The notes under the pieces were generated by a model that saw nothing but the letters and a program-made list of their open reading frames with translations, did no database searches and was not told the DNA's origin. Position numbers and translations under genes: made by a program. Positions 1 to 6,837 of a stretch of 20,166 bases of DNA are shown here, piece after piece. Numbering within the stretch: position 1 is the first letter of the stretch; each line of letters opens with the position of its first letter. Source of the stretch: NZQO01 sp964639255. GTDB taxonomy: Bacteria > Bacteroidota > Bacteroidia > Flavobacteriales > Flavobacteriaceae. The stretch covers positions 1 to 20,166 of the forward strand of contig CAZXDP010000049.1 in the NCBI GenBank assembly GCA_964639255.1, read 5' to 3'.

Positions 1-638
1 ACATGTTTTTCTGAAAAGGTGAAATGCAAATAGGCGTTGTCTTTTGCCGTAGCATAATGGGCGGCTTCGTACAGTTGCTCCTCGAAAGCGGTAATGCAGT
101 ACTTTTTATACCGGTGGAAGGGGATGAGCCCTTTGGGCAATTGCCCAAAATTAAGTCCGTTGGGCCCGAGCATCGCCTCCACGAAATAATAACACCGCTG
201 GCCCTTATTGCACCTTTTGTACTCTGGATAGTTTTCCCGAATGGTTTTTCGCACTTCGTTCACGAAAGGGAACAGCTTGAGGTTGGAGAAAAATTCCCGA
301 AGCGGTGCGTTGCCCTCTTTTTTAAGATAGTTGTTGAGCGTTTCGGCCTCTGGGTCGTAATCCTCCAAAAACCTGAACAAAAACTTGAACATTCGCGTTG
401 CGGCCCCAGAGGCCGGTACAAATTTCACGATTTCCAGATCTTCCCGCCGTTCTTCGTAATATGAAATCAATTTTTCCTGAGCGGGCTTGGGCATTATCTC
501 GATGCCATTGCCCGAAGAGGCAGCGGTAACAACGTGCGCGTATGGGATGCCGTGGGTAAAGGTCTCGAGCTGCCGATAGACGGCATCAACCGTAAGGCCG
601 TGGGCTTCTATCTGTGAAAGGTCGGAATTGGTTAACAT
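1..638 (-). CDS. DUF4301 family protein (N-terminal part, runs off the left edge)
   Basis: An open reading frame on the minus strand begins with ATG at 638 (MLTNSDLSQIEAHGL) and stays open to the first base of the window, giving about 212 residues. The N-terminal pattern is a short Gln/Glu helix, HGLTVDAV, then GNGIEIMP, then VPASGAATRMFK. It matches what I recall of DUF4301, a Bacteroidota family of roughly 500 residues without an established function. The GAATRM stretch resembles a nucleotide-binding loop, but I infer no activity from it. Its start lies one base after the stop of the kinase gene at 640, so it is probably the last visible gene of the PPTase-pcrB-pnuC operon. The C-terminal half lies outside the window. 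Confidence 0.75.
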   Translation of the reverse strand, partial: MLTNSDLSQIEAHGLTVDAVYRQLETFTHGIPYAHVVTAASSGNGIEIMPKPAQEKLISYYEERREDLEIVKFVPASGAATRMFKFLFRFLEDYDPEAETLNNYLKKEGNAPLREFFSNLKLFPFVNEVRKTIRENYPEYKRCNKGQRCYYFVEAMLGPNGLNFGQLPKGLIPFHRYKKYCITAFEEQLYEAAHYATAKDNAYLHFTFSEKH

Positions 639-639
639 A

Positions 640-1209
640 CTAAGCGTTCGTATTAAACAGATTTTCGATACCTGCCACAGCCGTTTCAAGCCGCTGAGAA
701 AGGGATCCTGTTAAAATGGTATGGGGAAGGTTTCTTTGCCGTAGCTCCTTTTCAAAAATACAAAACATTTTTTCCCTATCGTTCGGCCGGTCCCGCAAAT
801 CGTCTGCTACCCACGGGGTGTCAATATACGTTAAAAAATAATGGTCGTAGTGTTGGGATTGAAACGCTTCTTCTATTTCTGAAAATGAATGTTCGGGAAA
901 ATAATAGCCTCCATAAACCAACAGCTCCAACAGATTGGTATCGCACAGAAGAAGTTTATTTGCCCGCTGCGCCGCTTTTTTCTCTAGCGCCAATTGACCG
1001 GTGGCAATAGCAGGCATATCTTCTTTATGAATACTGCCCAAACCTTGGTCGAATTTGCGCTGTGCGAAGGCACGCATATATTCTGGTACCCAAGGTGCAT
1101 CGAAATGGTTTGCCAGTGCCTCGCAGATTGTGGTTTTCCCTGTAGACTCGGGACCGTAAAGGACAATTTTTATGCAATCACTTGGTCGCTGTACAAATGT
1201 TTCTTCCAT
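640..1209 (-). CDS. NadR-like AAA family ATPase / nucleoside (ribosylnicotinamide-type) kinase
   Basis: Protein of 189 residues. A Walker A loop GPESTGKTT lies at about residues 19-27. It is followed by VPEYMRAFAQ (about 39-48) and CDTNLLELLVYGGYYF, a pattern typical of the ribosylnicotinamide kinase domain of NadR, with DDLRDRPNDRE as the lid-like segment. The expected role is ATP-dependent phosphorylation of an imported nucleoside or vitamin, trapping it in the cytoplasm. It lacks the DNA-binding and adenylyltransferase domains of enterobacterial NadR. I chose ATG at 1209 because homology begins a few residues later. The frame stays open upstream to 1419, but that extension lies wholly inside pnuC. 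The chosen start overlaps the pnuC end by 40 nt, suggesting translational coupling. The substrate could be nicotinamide riboside or thiamine; the sequence does not decide. Confidence 0.8.
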   Translation of the reverse strand: MEETFVQRPSDCIKIVLYGPESTGKTTICEALANHFDAPWVPEYMRAFAQRKFDQGLGSIHKEDMPAIATGQLALEKKAAQRANKLLLCDTNLLELLVYGGYYFPEHSFSEIEEAFQSQHYDHYFLTYIDTPWVADDLRDRPNDREKMFCIFEKELRQRNLPHTILTGSLSQRLETAVAGIENLFNTNA

Positions 1210-1802
1210 GCGCGATATCCCAAAATTGAAATGGCTATAAAAACAAGGTACAACAAACTGCTTAGCGTGTACCCCTTTATAAAATACAAAGGAACACTTA
1301 TAATGTTTCCCGCCAACAAATACAACCAATTTTCTACTTTTCGTTTCGCGAGCATCCACATTCCACCAAAGAAAATTGCCGTAGTGAGAGTATCGACATA
1401 AGCCGTCCAACTTGTCCATTTTTCAAAAAGCGTGTACACAATAAAAACGCCAACAAGTGAACAAAATCCGATACCTACCGCAATACCGTGATCTTTTACC
1501 GTTGCCATTGTAATAGGCGTGAATTTGGTCGGCGAAACTTTCCGCGTCCATATATACCAGCCGTAAACGCTCATTGTAAAATAATAGGCTTGTATAATCA
1601 TATCGCCCAACAGTTCCCATTGCCAAAGCAGGTAGACAAAAATTATCGTGCTTACGATACCCGTGGGATAGACCCAGATACTGTTTCGCCAAGAAAACAG
1701 AGCCGATGCCAACCCAAAAATCACCCCAATGGCTTCCAGAATTATTTGGGAAGTTTCGTATTCAGCATATTGACTAAAGAGAAAGTCAAAAATGGGGCTC
1801 AT
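1170..1802 (-). CDS. pnuC: PnuC-family vitamin transporter (nicotinamide riboside or thiamine)
   Basis: Integral membrane protein of 210 residues with about seven hydrophobic segments (roughly 18-36, 41-60, 64-86, 107-126, 134-152, 158-174, 178-196). PnuC family landmarks are visible: IWVYPTGIVS near 42-51, YYFTMSVYGWYIW near 73-85, and ENWLYLLAGNIISVPLYF near 157-174 followed by KGYTLSSLLYLVF. PnuC proteins facilitate diffusion of a vitamin across the inner membrane, and a cytoplasmic kinase then traps it, which fits the overlapping NadR-like kinase gene. The preceding gene is a thiamine-binding-type protein and overlaps by 17 nt, so the PnuT (thiamine) subtype is a real alternative. Start at ATG 1802. 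Confidence 0.85.
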   Translation of the reverse strand: MSPIFDFLFSQYAEYETSQIILEAIGVIFGLASALFSWRNSIWVYPTGIVSTIIFVYLLWQWELLGDMIIQAYYFTMSVYGWYIWTRKVSPTKFTPITMATVKDHGIAVGIGFCSLVGVFIVYTLFEKWTSWTAYVDTLTTAIFFGGMWMLAKRKVENWLYLLAGNIISVPLYFIKGYTLSSLLYLVFIAISILGYRAWKKHLYSDQVIA

Positions 1803-2046
1803 ACTCGCTTCGATTGGATTTTACGATTTTTATGTACAGTAATCCGCGCTCCACAGCCATCAAGGCAGTCTTCATTTCGGTATGGAGCACTTTCATCACG
1901 GCATCGTATTCTCCAAACACTTGTGTGCTCAACGCATTTTCGCGTACGGTAAGACCAGAACTCCTCAATCTCTTTATAAAGTCGATAATGGGTTGTTCGT
2001 AAGCATCCTGTAAAGGTGTAAGGGTAAGTTCTACTGAAATATCCAT
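1786..2046 (-). CDS. Thiamine-binding protein family (DUF77/YkoF-MTH1187-like), small
   Basis: Protein of 86 residues beginning MDISVELTLTPL, with a ferredoxin-like pattern of alternating strands and helices. YEQPIIDFIKRLRSSGLTV, then the STQVFGEYDAVMKVL segment and a final YIKIVKSNRS strand, match the small thiamine_BP/DUF77 family (MTH1187, YkoF repeat). Members form oligomers, and some bind thiamine. It is soluble with no signal peptide, so it is not a periplasmic receptor. Its stop overlaps the pnuC start by 17 nt, and it starts 12 nt after pcrB, which places it firmly in the operon. The pairing with a PnuC transporter suggests a thiamine link. That is inference from family naming and context only. 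Confidence 0.7.
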   Translation of the reverse strand: MDISVELTLTPLQDAYEQPIIDFIKRLRSSGLTVRENALSTQVFGEYDAVMKVLHTEMKTALMAVERGLLYIKIVKSNRSEYEPHF

Positions 2047-2058
2047 AATTTATATAAT

Positions 2059-2757
2059 TTATATAGTTTCAAAAGCGGTGCCCATAACCACCAAATCGGC
2101 ACCGGCGTTGTGAGCATTTTGCAATTGTTGCTGTGTTTTGATCCCCCCGCCTACTATAAGCGGAATAGCTATAGCCTTCTTTACTTCCGAAATAATTTTG
2201 GGCGCAACCGGTATGGCGGCACCGCTGCCAGCTTCTAGATAAAGCAGTTTCGCTCCCATATACTGTCCGGCCAGAGCCGTATGTACAATGGTCTGTACAT
2301 CGTTTTGGCAAAGAGGCTGGGTGCCACTAACGCGCGCTACGGCCGATTGGTTTCCACCATCGATCAAGATATAGCCCGTGGCAATGGTTTCCAAGGAAGA
2401 ATTTTTTAACGCATCGACCGCCTTTACCTGTTGCCCGATTAAATATTCGGCATTGCGACCCGAAAGCAGGGAGAGGAACAGTAAGGCGTCTGCGGTTGCC
2501 GTAATTTGCGAGTGATGCCCCGGAAACAAAACAATGGGTAGCGCTACCGAATTCCTAAATGCTTGAACGGCAGCTTGGGTATGGCCATTGGTAGCCGTAC
2601 TGCCGCCTACAAAGAGATGCGTGGTAGCCTTGGGAATTCGTTTCAGGAATGCGTCTACATTGCGCGTATCGAATTTATCGGGGTCTATCAATATTGCCAG
2701 CAATTTCTTGCCGTTGGCGATTGCTTTTGTAAGGTCGCTGTACACGGTATTCCCCAT
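2059..2757 (-). CDS. pcrB: Geranylgeranylglyceryl / heptaprenylglyceryl phosphate synthase (PcrB/GGGPS family)
   Basis: Protein of 232 residues with a TIM-barrel pattern. AILIDPDKF near 21-29, VGGSTATNG near 50-58, FPGHHSQIT near 78-86, SGRNAEYLIGQQ near 99-110, LYLEAGSGA near 172-180 and VGGGIKTQQQL near 202-212 are the substrate and phosphate-binding loops of the GGGPS/PcrB family. These enzymes join a polyprenyl diphosphate to glycerol-1-phosphate in an ether bond. In archaea this is the first step of membrane lipid synthesis; in Bacteroidota the physiological product is less certain. ATG at 2757 lies three bases after the PPTase stop. The chain-length preference cannot be judged by eye. 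Confidence 0.9.
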   Translation of the reverse strand: MGNTVYSDLTKAIANGKKLLAILIDPDKFDTRNVDAFLKRIPKATTHLFVGGSTATNGHTQAAVQAFRNSVALPIVLFPGHHSQITATADALLFLSLLSGRNAEYLIGQQVKAVDALKNSSLETIATGYILIDGGNQSAVARVSGTQPLCQNDVQTIVHTALAGQYMGAKLLYLEAGSGAAIPVAPKIISEVKKAIAIPLIVGGGIKTQQQLQNAHNAGADLVVMGTAFETI

Positions 2758-2760
2758 ACG

Positions 2761-3399
2761 CTATTCGGCTTCGCAGATTTGCGCATAAGCGCACGTAAAC
2801 CCCTCAAACTCCATAAACCAGACGTGGTACGTTTCGTTCTTATCACAATAGGAAACTTCTGCCGTTGATTCCATATCGTCCAATCGAAAATCTTCTACAT
2901 AGATATGCTGCAAAAAACTCACGCCTTTTTGGGCAAAACTTTTGTAGAGCGACTCCTTGGCGCCCCAAACCATGGTTAACTTGCGCATAATTGCATCGTC
3001 ATTGGCAAGAGTTCTATATTCTTCTATAGGAGTAAACTTATGCGCAATTTTTAAAATTTTATGCCGCTGTTTTTCAATATCGATACCCACTTCACGATCG
3101 CTAATGATAATAGCGGAAAAAATAAACGAATGGGTTATGGAAATATGCTTGTCGTCCTGCAAATGCGGTTTGCCGGCTTCATCGTAGTATAAATCGAAAT
3201 CTGTGTACCCTGCCGCGGCCAGTAAATGCCGAACGCTCATAAAACCTCTTCGGTGCAAATCACTTTTCATTCCTTCGACGCGGCTCCGGCAATGGGAAGT
3301 AAGCGAAATACCCTTAGAAAGCGAATCGTAGGATTCTTCGATCTTCCAAATGAGAACTTTAGTGGTTTGGTCTACTGTTATTGTTTTGTAAAGTGGCAT
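2761..3399 (-). CDS. 4'-phosphopantetheinyl transferase superfamily protein (Sfp/AcpT-like)
   Basis: Protein of 212 residues. The two superfamily signatures are present: VGIDIE at 104-109, where D107 and E109 would bind magnesium, and WGAKESLYK at 145-153 with the third acidic residue E149 and K148. The length matches the Sfp/AcpT type rather than the short AcpS type. The enzyme moves the phosphopantetheine arm of coenzyme A onto a serine of acyl- or peptidyl-carrier proteins. It is the first gene of the minus-strand run that continues through pcrB and pnuC. It starts at ATG 3399, with a 94 nt divergent intergenic region separating it from ahcY. Its carrier-protein partner is not in the window. 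Confidence 0.88.
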   Translation of the reverse strand: MPLYKTITVDQTTKVLIWKIEESYDSLSKGISLTSHCRSRVEGMKSDLHRRGFMSVRHLLAAAGYTDFDLYYDEAGKPHLQDDKHISITHSFIFSAIIISDREVGIDIEKQRHKILKIAHKFTPIEEYRTLANDDAIMRKLTMVWGAKESLYKSFAQKGVSFLQHIYVEDFRLDDMESTAEVSYCDKNETYHVWFMEFEGFTCAYAQICEAE

Positions 3400-3420
3400 G
3401 AATATGTACTATATATTCCG

Positions 3421-3428
3421 TATTTTTG
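3421..3428 (+). promoter_or_regulatory. Candidate -7 element of the ahcY promoter
   Basis: TATTTTTG fits the Bacteroidota consensus TAnnTTTG exactly and sits about 65 bases before the ahcY ATG. No TTG is found at the usual 19-23 base spacing upstream, so only half of the promoter is supported. Confidence 0.4.
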
Positions 3429-3480
3429 CATTCCTATTCTGCCGTAGCTGGCGGGTATGGGGCAAAAAAAATTGTTAATT

Positions 3481-3488
3481 CAAAGATA
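3481..3488 (-). promoter_or_regulatory. Candidate -7 element for the PPTase-pcrB-pnuC operon
   Basis: Read on the minus strand this is TATCTTTG, an exact TAnnTTTG match, about 80 bases before the PPTase start at 3399. It almost touches the ahcY start codon at 3494, so both promoters would share this short divergent region. No well-spaced TTG is visible. Confidence 0.3.
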
Positions 3489-3493
3489 CTAAT

Positions 3494-4810
3494 ATGTCAA
3501 CGAAAACAGTGCCGTACACGGCCTATAAAGTAAAAGATATTTCGCTCGCAGATTGGGGCAGAAAAGAGATCGAACTTGCCGAGGCAGAAATGCCTGGCCT
3601 TATGTCGCTTCGTGAGGAATACAAAAATGAGCAACCTTTAAAAGGCGCCCGCATTGCAGGTTGTTTGCACATGACCGTGCAAACTGCCGTACTTATTGAA
3701 ACCCTCGTGGCATTGGGTGCCGATGTTACTTGGAGTTCTTGCAACATTTTTTCAACACAGGACCATGCTGCCGCTGCCATCGCCGCCGCTGGCATTCCGG
3801 TCTACGCTTGGAAGGGAATGACCGAAGAGGAGTTTAACTGGTGCATCGAGCAAACCCTTTTCTTTGGGGAGGATCGCAAACCGCTAAATATGATCTTAGA
3901 TGATGGAGGCGATCTTACCAATATGGTGTTCGATGAATACCCAGAACTGGCACAAGGTATTAAAGGTCTTTCAGAAGAAACCACAACGGGCGTGCACCGT
4001 CTCTACGAACGTATGAAAAACGGCACACTGGTGATGCCAGCCATAAATGTGAACGATAGCGTAACCAAGAGCAAGTTCGACAACAAATACGGTTGTAGGG
4101 AGAGTGCTGTAGACGCCATAAGAAGGGCCACCGATATTATGATGGCCGGCAAGCGCGTCGTGGTTTGCGGCTACGGCGATGTGGGTAAGGGTACTGCCGC
4201 TTCTTTTAGGGGTGCAGGATCTATCGTTACTGTTACCGAAATCGACCCTATTTGCGCCCTACAGGCCGCCATGGATGGATTTGAGGTGAAAAAGTTGGAA
4301 ACAGTAGTTGGCAAAGCAGATATTGTTATTACTACCACTGGAAATAAGGATATTGTGCGTGGAGAGCATTTTGAAGCGATGAAGGACAAGACGATTGTAT
4401 GCAACATAGGTCATTTTGACAATGAAATCGATGTGGCTTGGCTGAAGAAGAACCACGGCAATACCCACGTGGAAATTAAACCCCAGGTTGATAAGTATAC
4501 CGTTGATGGGAACGATATCATCTTGCTGGCCGAAGGTCGATTGGTGAATTTAGGTTGTGCGACCGGGCATCCAAGTTTTGTTATGAGCAACTCATTTACC
4601 AACCAAACGTTGGCACAGATCGAGCTCTGGAAAAATAGCGGCTCCTACGAAAACAAGGTATATATGCTTCCTAAGCACTTAGACGAAAAGGTAGCCAAGC
4701 TGCATTTAGAGAAAATAGGCGTAGAGCTTACCGAACTTTCAGAAGATCAAGCCAAGTATATTGGCGTCGAGGTGGAAGGTCCGTACAAGCCAGAGTATTA
4801 TAGATACTAA
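3494..4810 (+). CDS. ahcY: Adenosylhomocysteinase (S-adenosylhomocysteine hydrolase)
   Basis: Protein of 438 residues. It carries the substrate-domain motif SSCNIFSTQDHAAAAIA near 81-97, the catalytic NDSVTKSKFDN segment near 187-197, the NAD-binding Rossmann loop GYGDVGKG at 226-233, and the usual C-terminus ending PYKPEYYRY. The cytosolic enzyme converts S-adenosylhomocysteine reversibly to adenosine and homocysteine, relieving product inhibition of methyltransferases. The length is close to the animal type and lacks the roughly 40-residue insert of some bacterial enzymes. It stands alone, divergent from the PPTase operon, with a strong terminator just after the stop. ATG at 3494 gives the expected N-terminus. 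No SAH riboswitch could be recognised in the short leader. Confidence 0.97.
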   Translation: MSTKTVPYTAYKVKDISLADWGRKEIELAEAEMPGLMSLREEYKNEQPLKGARIAGCLHMTVQTAVLIETLVALGADVTWSSCNIFSTQDHAAAAIAAAGIPVYAWKGMTEEEFNWCIEQTLFFGEDRKPLNMILDDGGDLTNMVFDEYPELAQGIKGLSEETTTGVHRLYERMKNGTLVMPAINVNDSVTKSKFDNKYGCRESAVDAIRRATDIMMAGKRVVVCGYGDVGKGTAASFRGAGSIVTVTEIDPICALQAAMDGFEVKKLETVVGKADIVITTTGNKDIVRGEHFEAMKDKTIVCNIGHFDNEIDVAWLKKNHGNTHVEIKPQVDKYTVDGNDIILLAEGRLVNLGCATGHPSFVMSNSFTNQTLAQIELWKNSGSYENKVYMLPKHLDEKVAKLHLEKIGVELTELSEDQAKYIGVEVEGPYKPEYYRY

Positions 4811-4811
4811 A

Positions 4812-4827
4812 GGTTATTTAAATAACC
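4812..4827. repeat. Perfect 16-bp palindrome just after ahcY
   Basis: GGTTATTTAAATAACC begins two bases after the ahcY stop codon, before the GC-rich terminator hairpin. It could form an AU-rich hairpin at the transcript end or be a protein-binding site. No function is assigned. Confidence 0.5.
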
Positions 4828-4833
4828 ATAGCC

Positions 4834-4863
4834 AAAAACCTCCTATCTTGGGAGGTTTTTTTA
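4834..4863 (+). terminator. Rho-independent terminator of ahcY
   Basis: AAAAACCTCC (4834-4843) pairs with GGAGGTTTTT (4851-4860), with a seven-base loop and a run of T residues through 4862. It sits 24 bases past the ahcY stop. Confidence 0.85.
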
Positions 4864-4898
4864 GTTAAGATAATTTTTTTGAATAAAATCGTTTCTGT

Positions 4899-4914
4899 TT
4901 ACGGAAAACCGTAA
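4899..4914. repeat. Inverted repeat TTACGG-N4-CCGTAA in the ahcY/DUF3332 gap
   Basis: TTACGGAAAACCGTAA is a perfect 6-bp inverted repeat with an AAAA spacer, directly followed by the palindrome GGAAATTTCC at 4915-4924. It lies in the roughly 190 bases between two terminators (4863-5050), where I find no convincing gene. It could be a regulator-binding site or a hairpin. The only other signal there is an isolated TAGGTTTG at 4936-4943. Confidence 0.4.
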
Positions 4915-5050
4915 GGAAATTTCCTGCGAGGGTTGTAGGTTTGCGTTGGTTCTCTTGAATATAACTGGGGAGTAATTCAGGGAACCCTCAACTTTTCCCT
5001 AACCAAGGAATAGCTTGCAGAAAAGGGCAGACTATTGTTCGGCCTAATTA

Positions 5051-5082
5051 AAAACCCACCGAAAATAACTTCGGTGGGTTTT
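5051..5082 (-). terminator. Terminator of the DUF3332 gene (bidirectional shape)
   Basis: AAAACCCACCGAA (5051-5063) pairs perfectly with TTCGGTGGGTTTT (5070-5082) around a six-base loop. Read on the minus strand it follows the DUF3332 stop at 5103 by 20 bases and ends in TTTTTAATT. It could also stop transcripts arriving on the plus strand. Confidence 0.85.
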
Positions 5083-5102
5083 ACTTTAACACTATTATGA
5101 TG

Positions 5103-5687
5103 TTAGTTTCCTACGGCCATCATACAATCGTTATAATTATATACGGCGTGGTTCAACTTGGCCAAACCTTCTTCGCGTGACGTGCGAGGGTCTAATTTTA
5201 CGTCGCTTCCATCGGGCAGGTGATACACCACCATTCCTTCTTGCATAGAGGATATTTTAATAATTTCGCCATCTTGCTTTACGACGTTCCACGATTTTTC
5301 GCTAGGCTTGTACACCAAGTCGAATCGTTCTCCTTGGCGATCGCCATCAAGTACCTTGACCATCATTCGGTTTTTGGTTGCTGTCATTTCATAGTTGTTT
5401 CCTTGGTGATGTACGATTTGGGTTTCGTATTCGCCTTCGGCCATGGCGATCGGGTTGCTACCGCTCCAAAATTCAATTACGTTGAAGATAATAGTATCCC
5501 CTAGAAAGAACAATCCATAAACGGGCACAATGTTAAGGGCCCAAAACACCAAGTTGTTTACGAACTTGCTGTCTGTTATTTCCATGTTCCAATCTTTTAG
5601 GTTGTTAAAGGCACTAAAGGAGCCTAGGCAACTCGTACATAATATTGCGGAAGCCAGCGCCATCGAAATAATAGATTTTTTCATCAT
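5103..5687 (-). CDS. DUF3332 family lipoprotein
   Basis: Protein of 194 residues with a lipoprotein signal: MMKKSIISMALASAIL followed by the lipobox LCTSC, so the mature protein should begin at Cys19 and be anchored in a membrane. The region after it (SAFNNLKDWNMEIT, FVNNLVFWALNIVPVYGLFFLGDTIIFNVIEFWSG) fits DUF3332, including a conserved hydrophobic pair of segments and the FNVIEFWSGSNP motif. A second, more polar half carries a predicted beta-rich domain (YEMTATKNRMMVKV). Function is unknown. Two adjacent ATGs (5687 and 5684) are possible starts. The gene is isolated, with a terminator on each side. Confidence 0.8.
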   Translation of the reverse strand: MMKKSIISMALASAILCTSCLGSFSAFNNLKDWNMEITDSKFVNNLVFWALNIVPVYGLFFLGDTIIFNVIEFWSGSNPIAMAEGEYETQIVHHQGNNYEMTATKNRMMVKVLDGDRQGERFDLVYKPSEKSWNVVKQDGEIIKISSMQEGMVVYHLPDGSDVKLDPRTSREEGLAKLNHAVYNYNDCMMAVGN

Positions 5688-5717
5688 AAAATGGTTTTAA
5701 GGTTAATTACCAAGAAA

Positions 5718-5730
5718 GTTACTAAAATAC
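5718..5730 (-). promoter_or_regulatory. Putative promoter-associated motif upstream of DUF3332
   Basis: On the minus strand this reads GTATTTTAGTAAC, 30 bases before the DUF3332 start. The identical 13-mer occurs 13 bases before the DUF4199 gene (7356-7368). TATTTTAG is one base off TAnnTTTG, so it may be the -7 element. Confidence 0.3.
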
Positions 5731-5764
5731 GCCCCTGAGCCCCGTCGCTTTAACAAATAATTAC

Positions 5765-5797
5765 ATAAAAAAGCCCCAACCAAATTGGCTGGGGCTT
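5765..5797 (-). terminator. Terminator of rplU-rpmA
   Basis: On the minus strand, AAGCCCCA and TGGGGCTT (5790-5797 with 5771-5778) form the stem, extended by CCAA/TTGG inside, and TTTTTT follows immediately. It sits 22 bases past the rpmA stop. Confidence 0.85.
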
Positions 5798-5819
5798 GTG
5801 TCTTGAAGTATAACGTTAC

Positions 5820-6083
5820 TTAAGCTTCCGCGTTGGGAACTATAGAAACGTATGACTTGTTATTCTTCTTCTTGGTAAATTTAACCACACCATCCACTTG
5901 TGCATGTAATGTATAATCCTTACCGGCATATACATTGTCTGCTGGGTGATGCTCCATACCACGTTGTCTTACTATGATATTTCCTGCGGTGGCAGCTTGT
6001 CCTCCAAAAATCTTAACACCTAGGCGTTTCGATTCAGATTCTCTACCGTTCTTGGAACTACCAACTCCTTTTTTATGTGCCAT
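5820..6083 (-). CDS. rpmA: 50S ribosomal protein L27 (bL27)
   Basis: Protein of 87 residues starting MAHKKGVGSSKNGRES, with the L27 core AKRLGVKIFGGQ-like segment and IIVRQRGMEHHPADNVYAGKDYTLHA. It lies in the large subunit near the peptidyl-transferase centre. It starts directly with the mature MAHKKG-type N-terminus and has no Firmicutes-style cleaved leader. It follows rplU by 24 nt, the standard rplU-rpmA pair, and is followed by a clear terminator. Confidence 0.97.
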   Translation of the reverse strand: MAHKKGVGSSKNGRESESKRLGVKIFGGQAATAGNIIVRQRGMEHHPADNVYAGKDYTLHAQVDGVVKFTKKKNNKSYVSIVPNAEA

Positions 6084-6107
6084 AATTCAGGGGGTTTTTA
6101 AAAGTTA

Positions 6108-6776
6108 TTATTTTCTTCCTCCGTCAAGTCTCTCTTGAAGCTCCTTTAACTCATCCCACTTGCCGTCTGCAGCTAATTGGGCTTGCTCTGGCCAAGTATC
6201 GGTAACAAGGTGCGACAAACGCGAACTTGCTTCGGTGAGGATCTCGCTCAATTTCTCTGGGCTTGTCTTCGCTACTTTGGCGAACGTATCGATGCCCGCA
6301 TCGACCAAAGCCTCCATAGCCTTAGGGCCAACACCTTCAATTTTCTTCAAATCGTCTGCAGAAGAAGCTTTTTTAGATGTTTCTTTCTTTGGCTCTGTCT
6401 TGGCTGCCGGCTTGGCCTCCTTTTTGGGAGCTTCTTTCTTTGCGGCGGCCTTTTTGCTTCCTCCAGAGGCAGCAATGCTCTCGATTACGATTTCAGAAAG
6501 GGCCTGTCTGTGACCATTCTTTACACGGTATCCTTTTCTGCGTTTTTTCTTGAAAACGATTACCTTATCACCTTTAAGGTGCCTTACGACTTTAGCTCCT
6601 ACCAGAGCGCCGTCTATAGCCGGGGCGCCAACAGTGATGCTGTCGCCATCGCCAATAAGAAGAACGTTATCGAAGTCTACCTTCTCGCCCTCTTCATTGG
6701 CCAGGCGGTGCACAAACACCTTTTGGTCTTTCGCAACTTTAAATTGCTGCCCTGCTATCTCTACAATTGCGTACAT
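6108..6776 (-). CDS. rplU: 50S ribosomal protein L21 (bL21) fused to a C-terminal helix-hairpin-helix domain
   Basis: Protein of 222 residues, about twice the usual length of L21. Residues 1-102 are a complete L21 (MYAIVEIAGQQFKV; KKKRRKGYRVKNGHRQ with its basic rRNA-binding patch). Residues about 103-138 form a low-complexity Ala/Lys/Glu linker (KKAAAKKEAPKKEAKPAA). Residues about 140-222 hold a helix-hairpin-helix-like domain (DLKKIEGVGPKAMEALVDAG) and a final acidic/basic helix. The reading frame is continuous with no sign of a frameshift, and the linker has the look of a genuine fusion. I recall this architecture in other Bacteroidota, but not a function for the extension. A consensus promoter lies upstream and rpmA follows. 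Confidence 0.95.
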   Translation of the reverse strand: MYAIVEIAGQQFKVAKDQKVFVHRLANEEGEKVDFDNVLLIGDGDSITVGAPAIDGALVGAKVVRHLKGDKVIVFKKKRRKGYRVKNGHRQALSEIVIESIAASGGSKKAAAKKEAPKKEAKPAAKTEPKKETSKKASSADDLKKIEGVGPKAMEALVDAGIDTFAKVAKTSPEKLSEILTEASSRLSHLVTDTWPEQAQLAADGKWDELKELQERLDGGRK

Positions 6777-6837
6777 AGCGAAATTATTAAATATATTAAT
6801 AGTTATATTTCCCGTACCGTTTTGGTTTAGGAGGGTG

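Noticed and set aside
24..464. 146-codon plus-strand frame at the left edge
   Set aside because: It is the antisense shadow of the DUF4301 gene, which has a clear family pattern on the minus strand.
1210..1419. N-terminal extension of the NadR-like kinase to 259 residues
   Set aside because: The extra 70 codons lie inside pnuC in another frame, and the recognisable kinase sequence begins after ATG 1209.
3429..3493. Possible SAM/SAH riboswitch in the ahcY leader
   Set aside because: The leader is only about 60 bases and I could not match a conserved SAH or SAM riboswitch core; only a three-base GCC/GGC pair is visible.
3400..3493. TPP riboswitch upstream of the pnuC operon
   Set aside because: No CTGAGA or the second conserved TPP core was found in this gap or before the thiamine-binding gene.
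6177..6830. 217-codon plus-strand frame opposite rplU
   Set aside because: It is a shadow of the rplU frame (Cys/Phe/Leu-rich, no family pattern) and crosses the rplU promoter.
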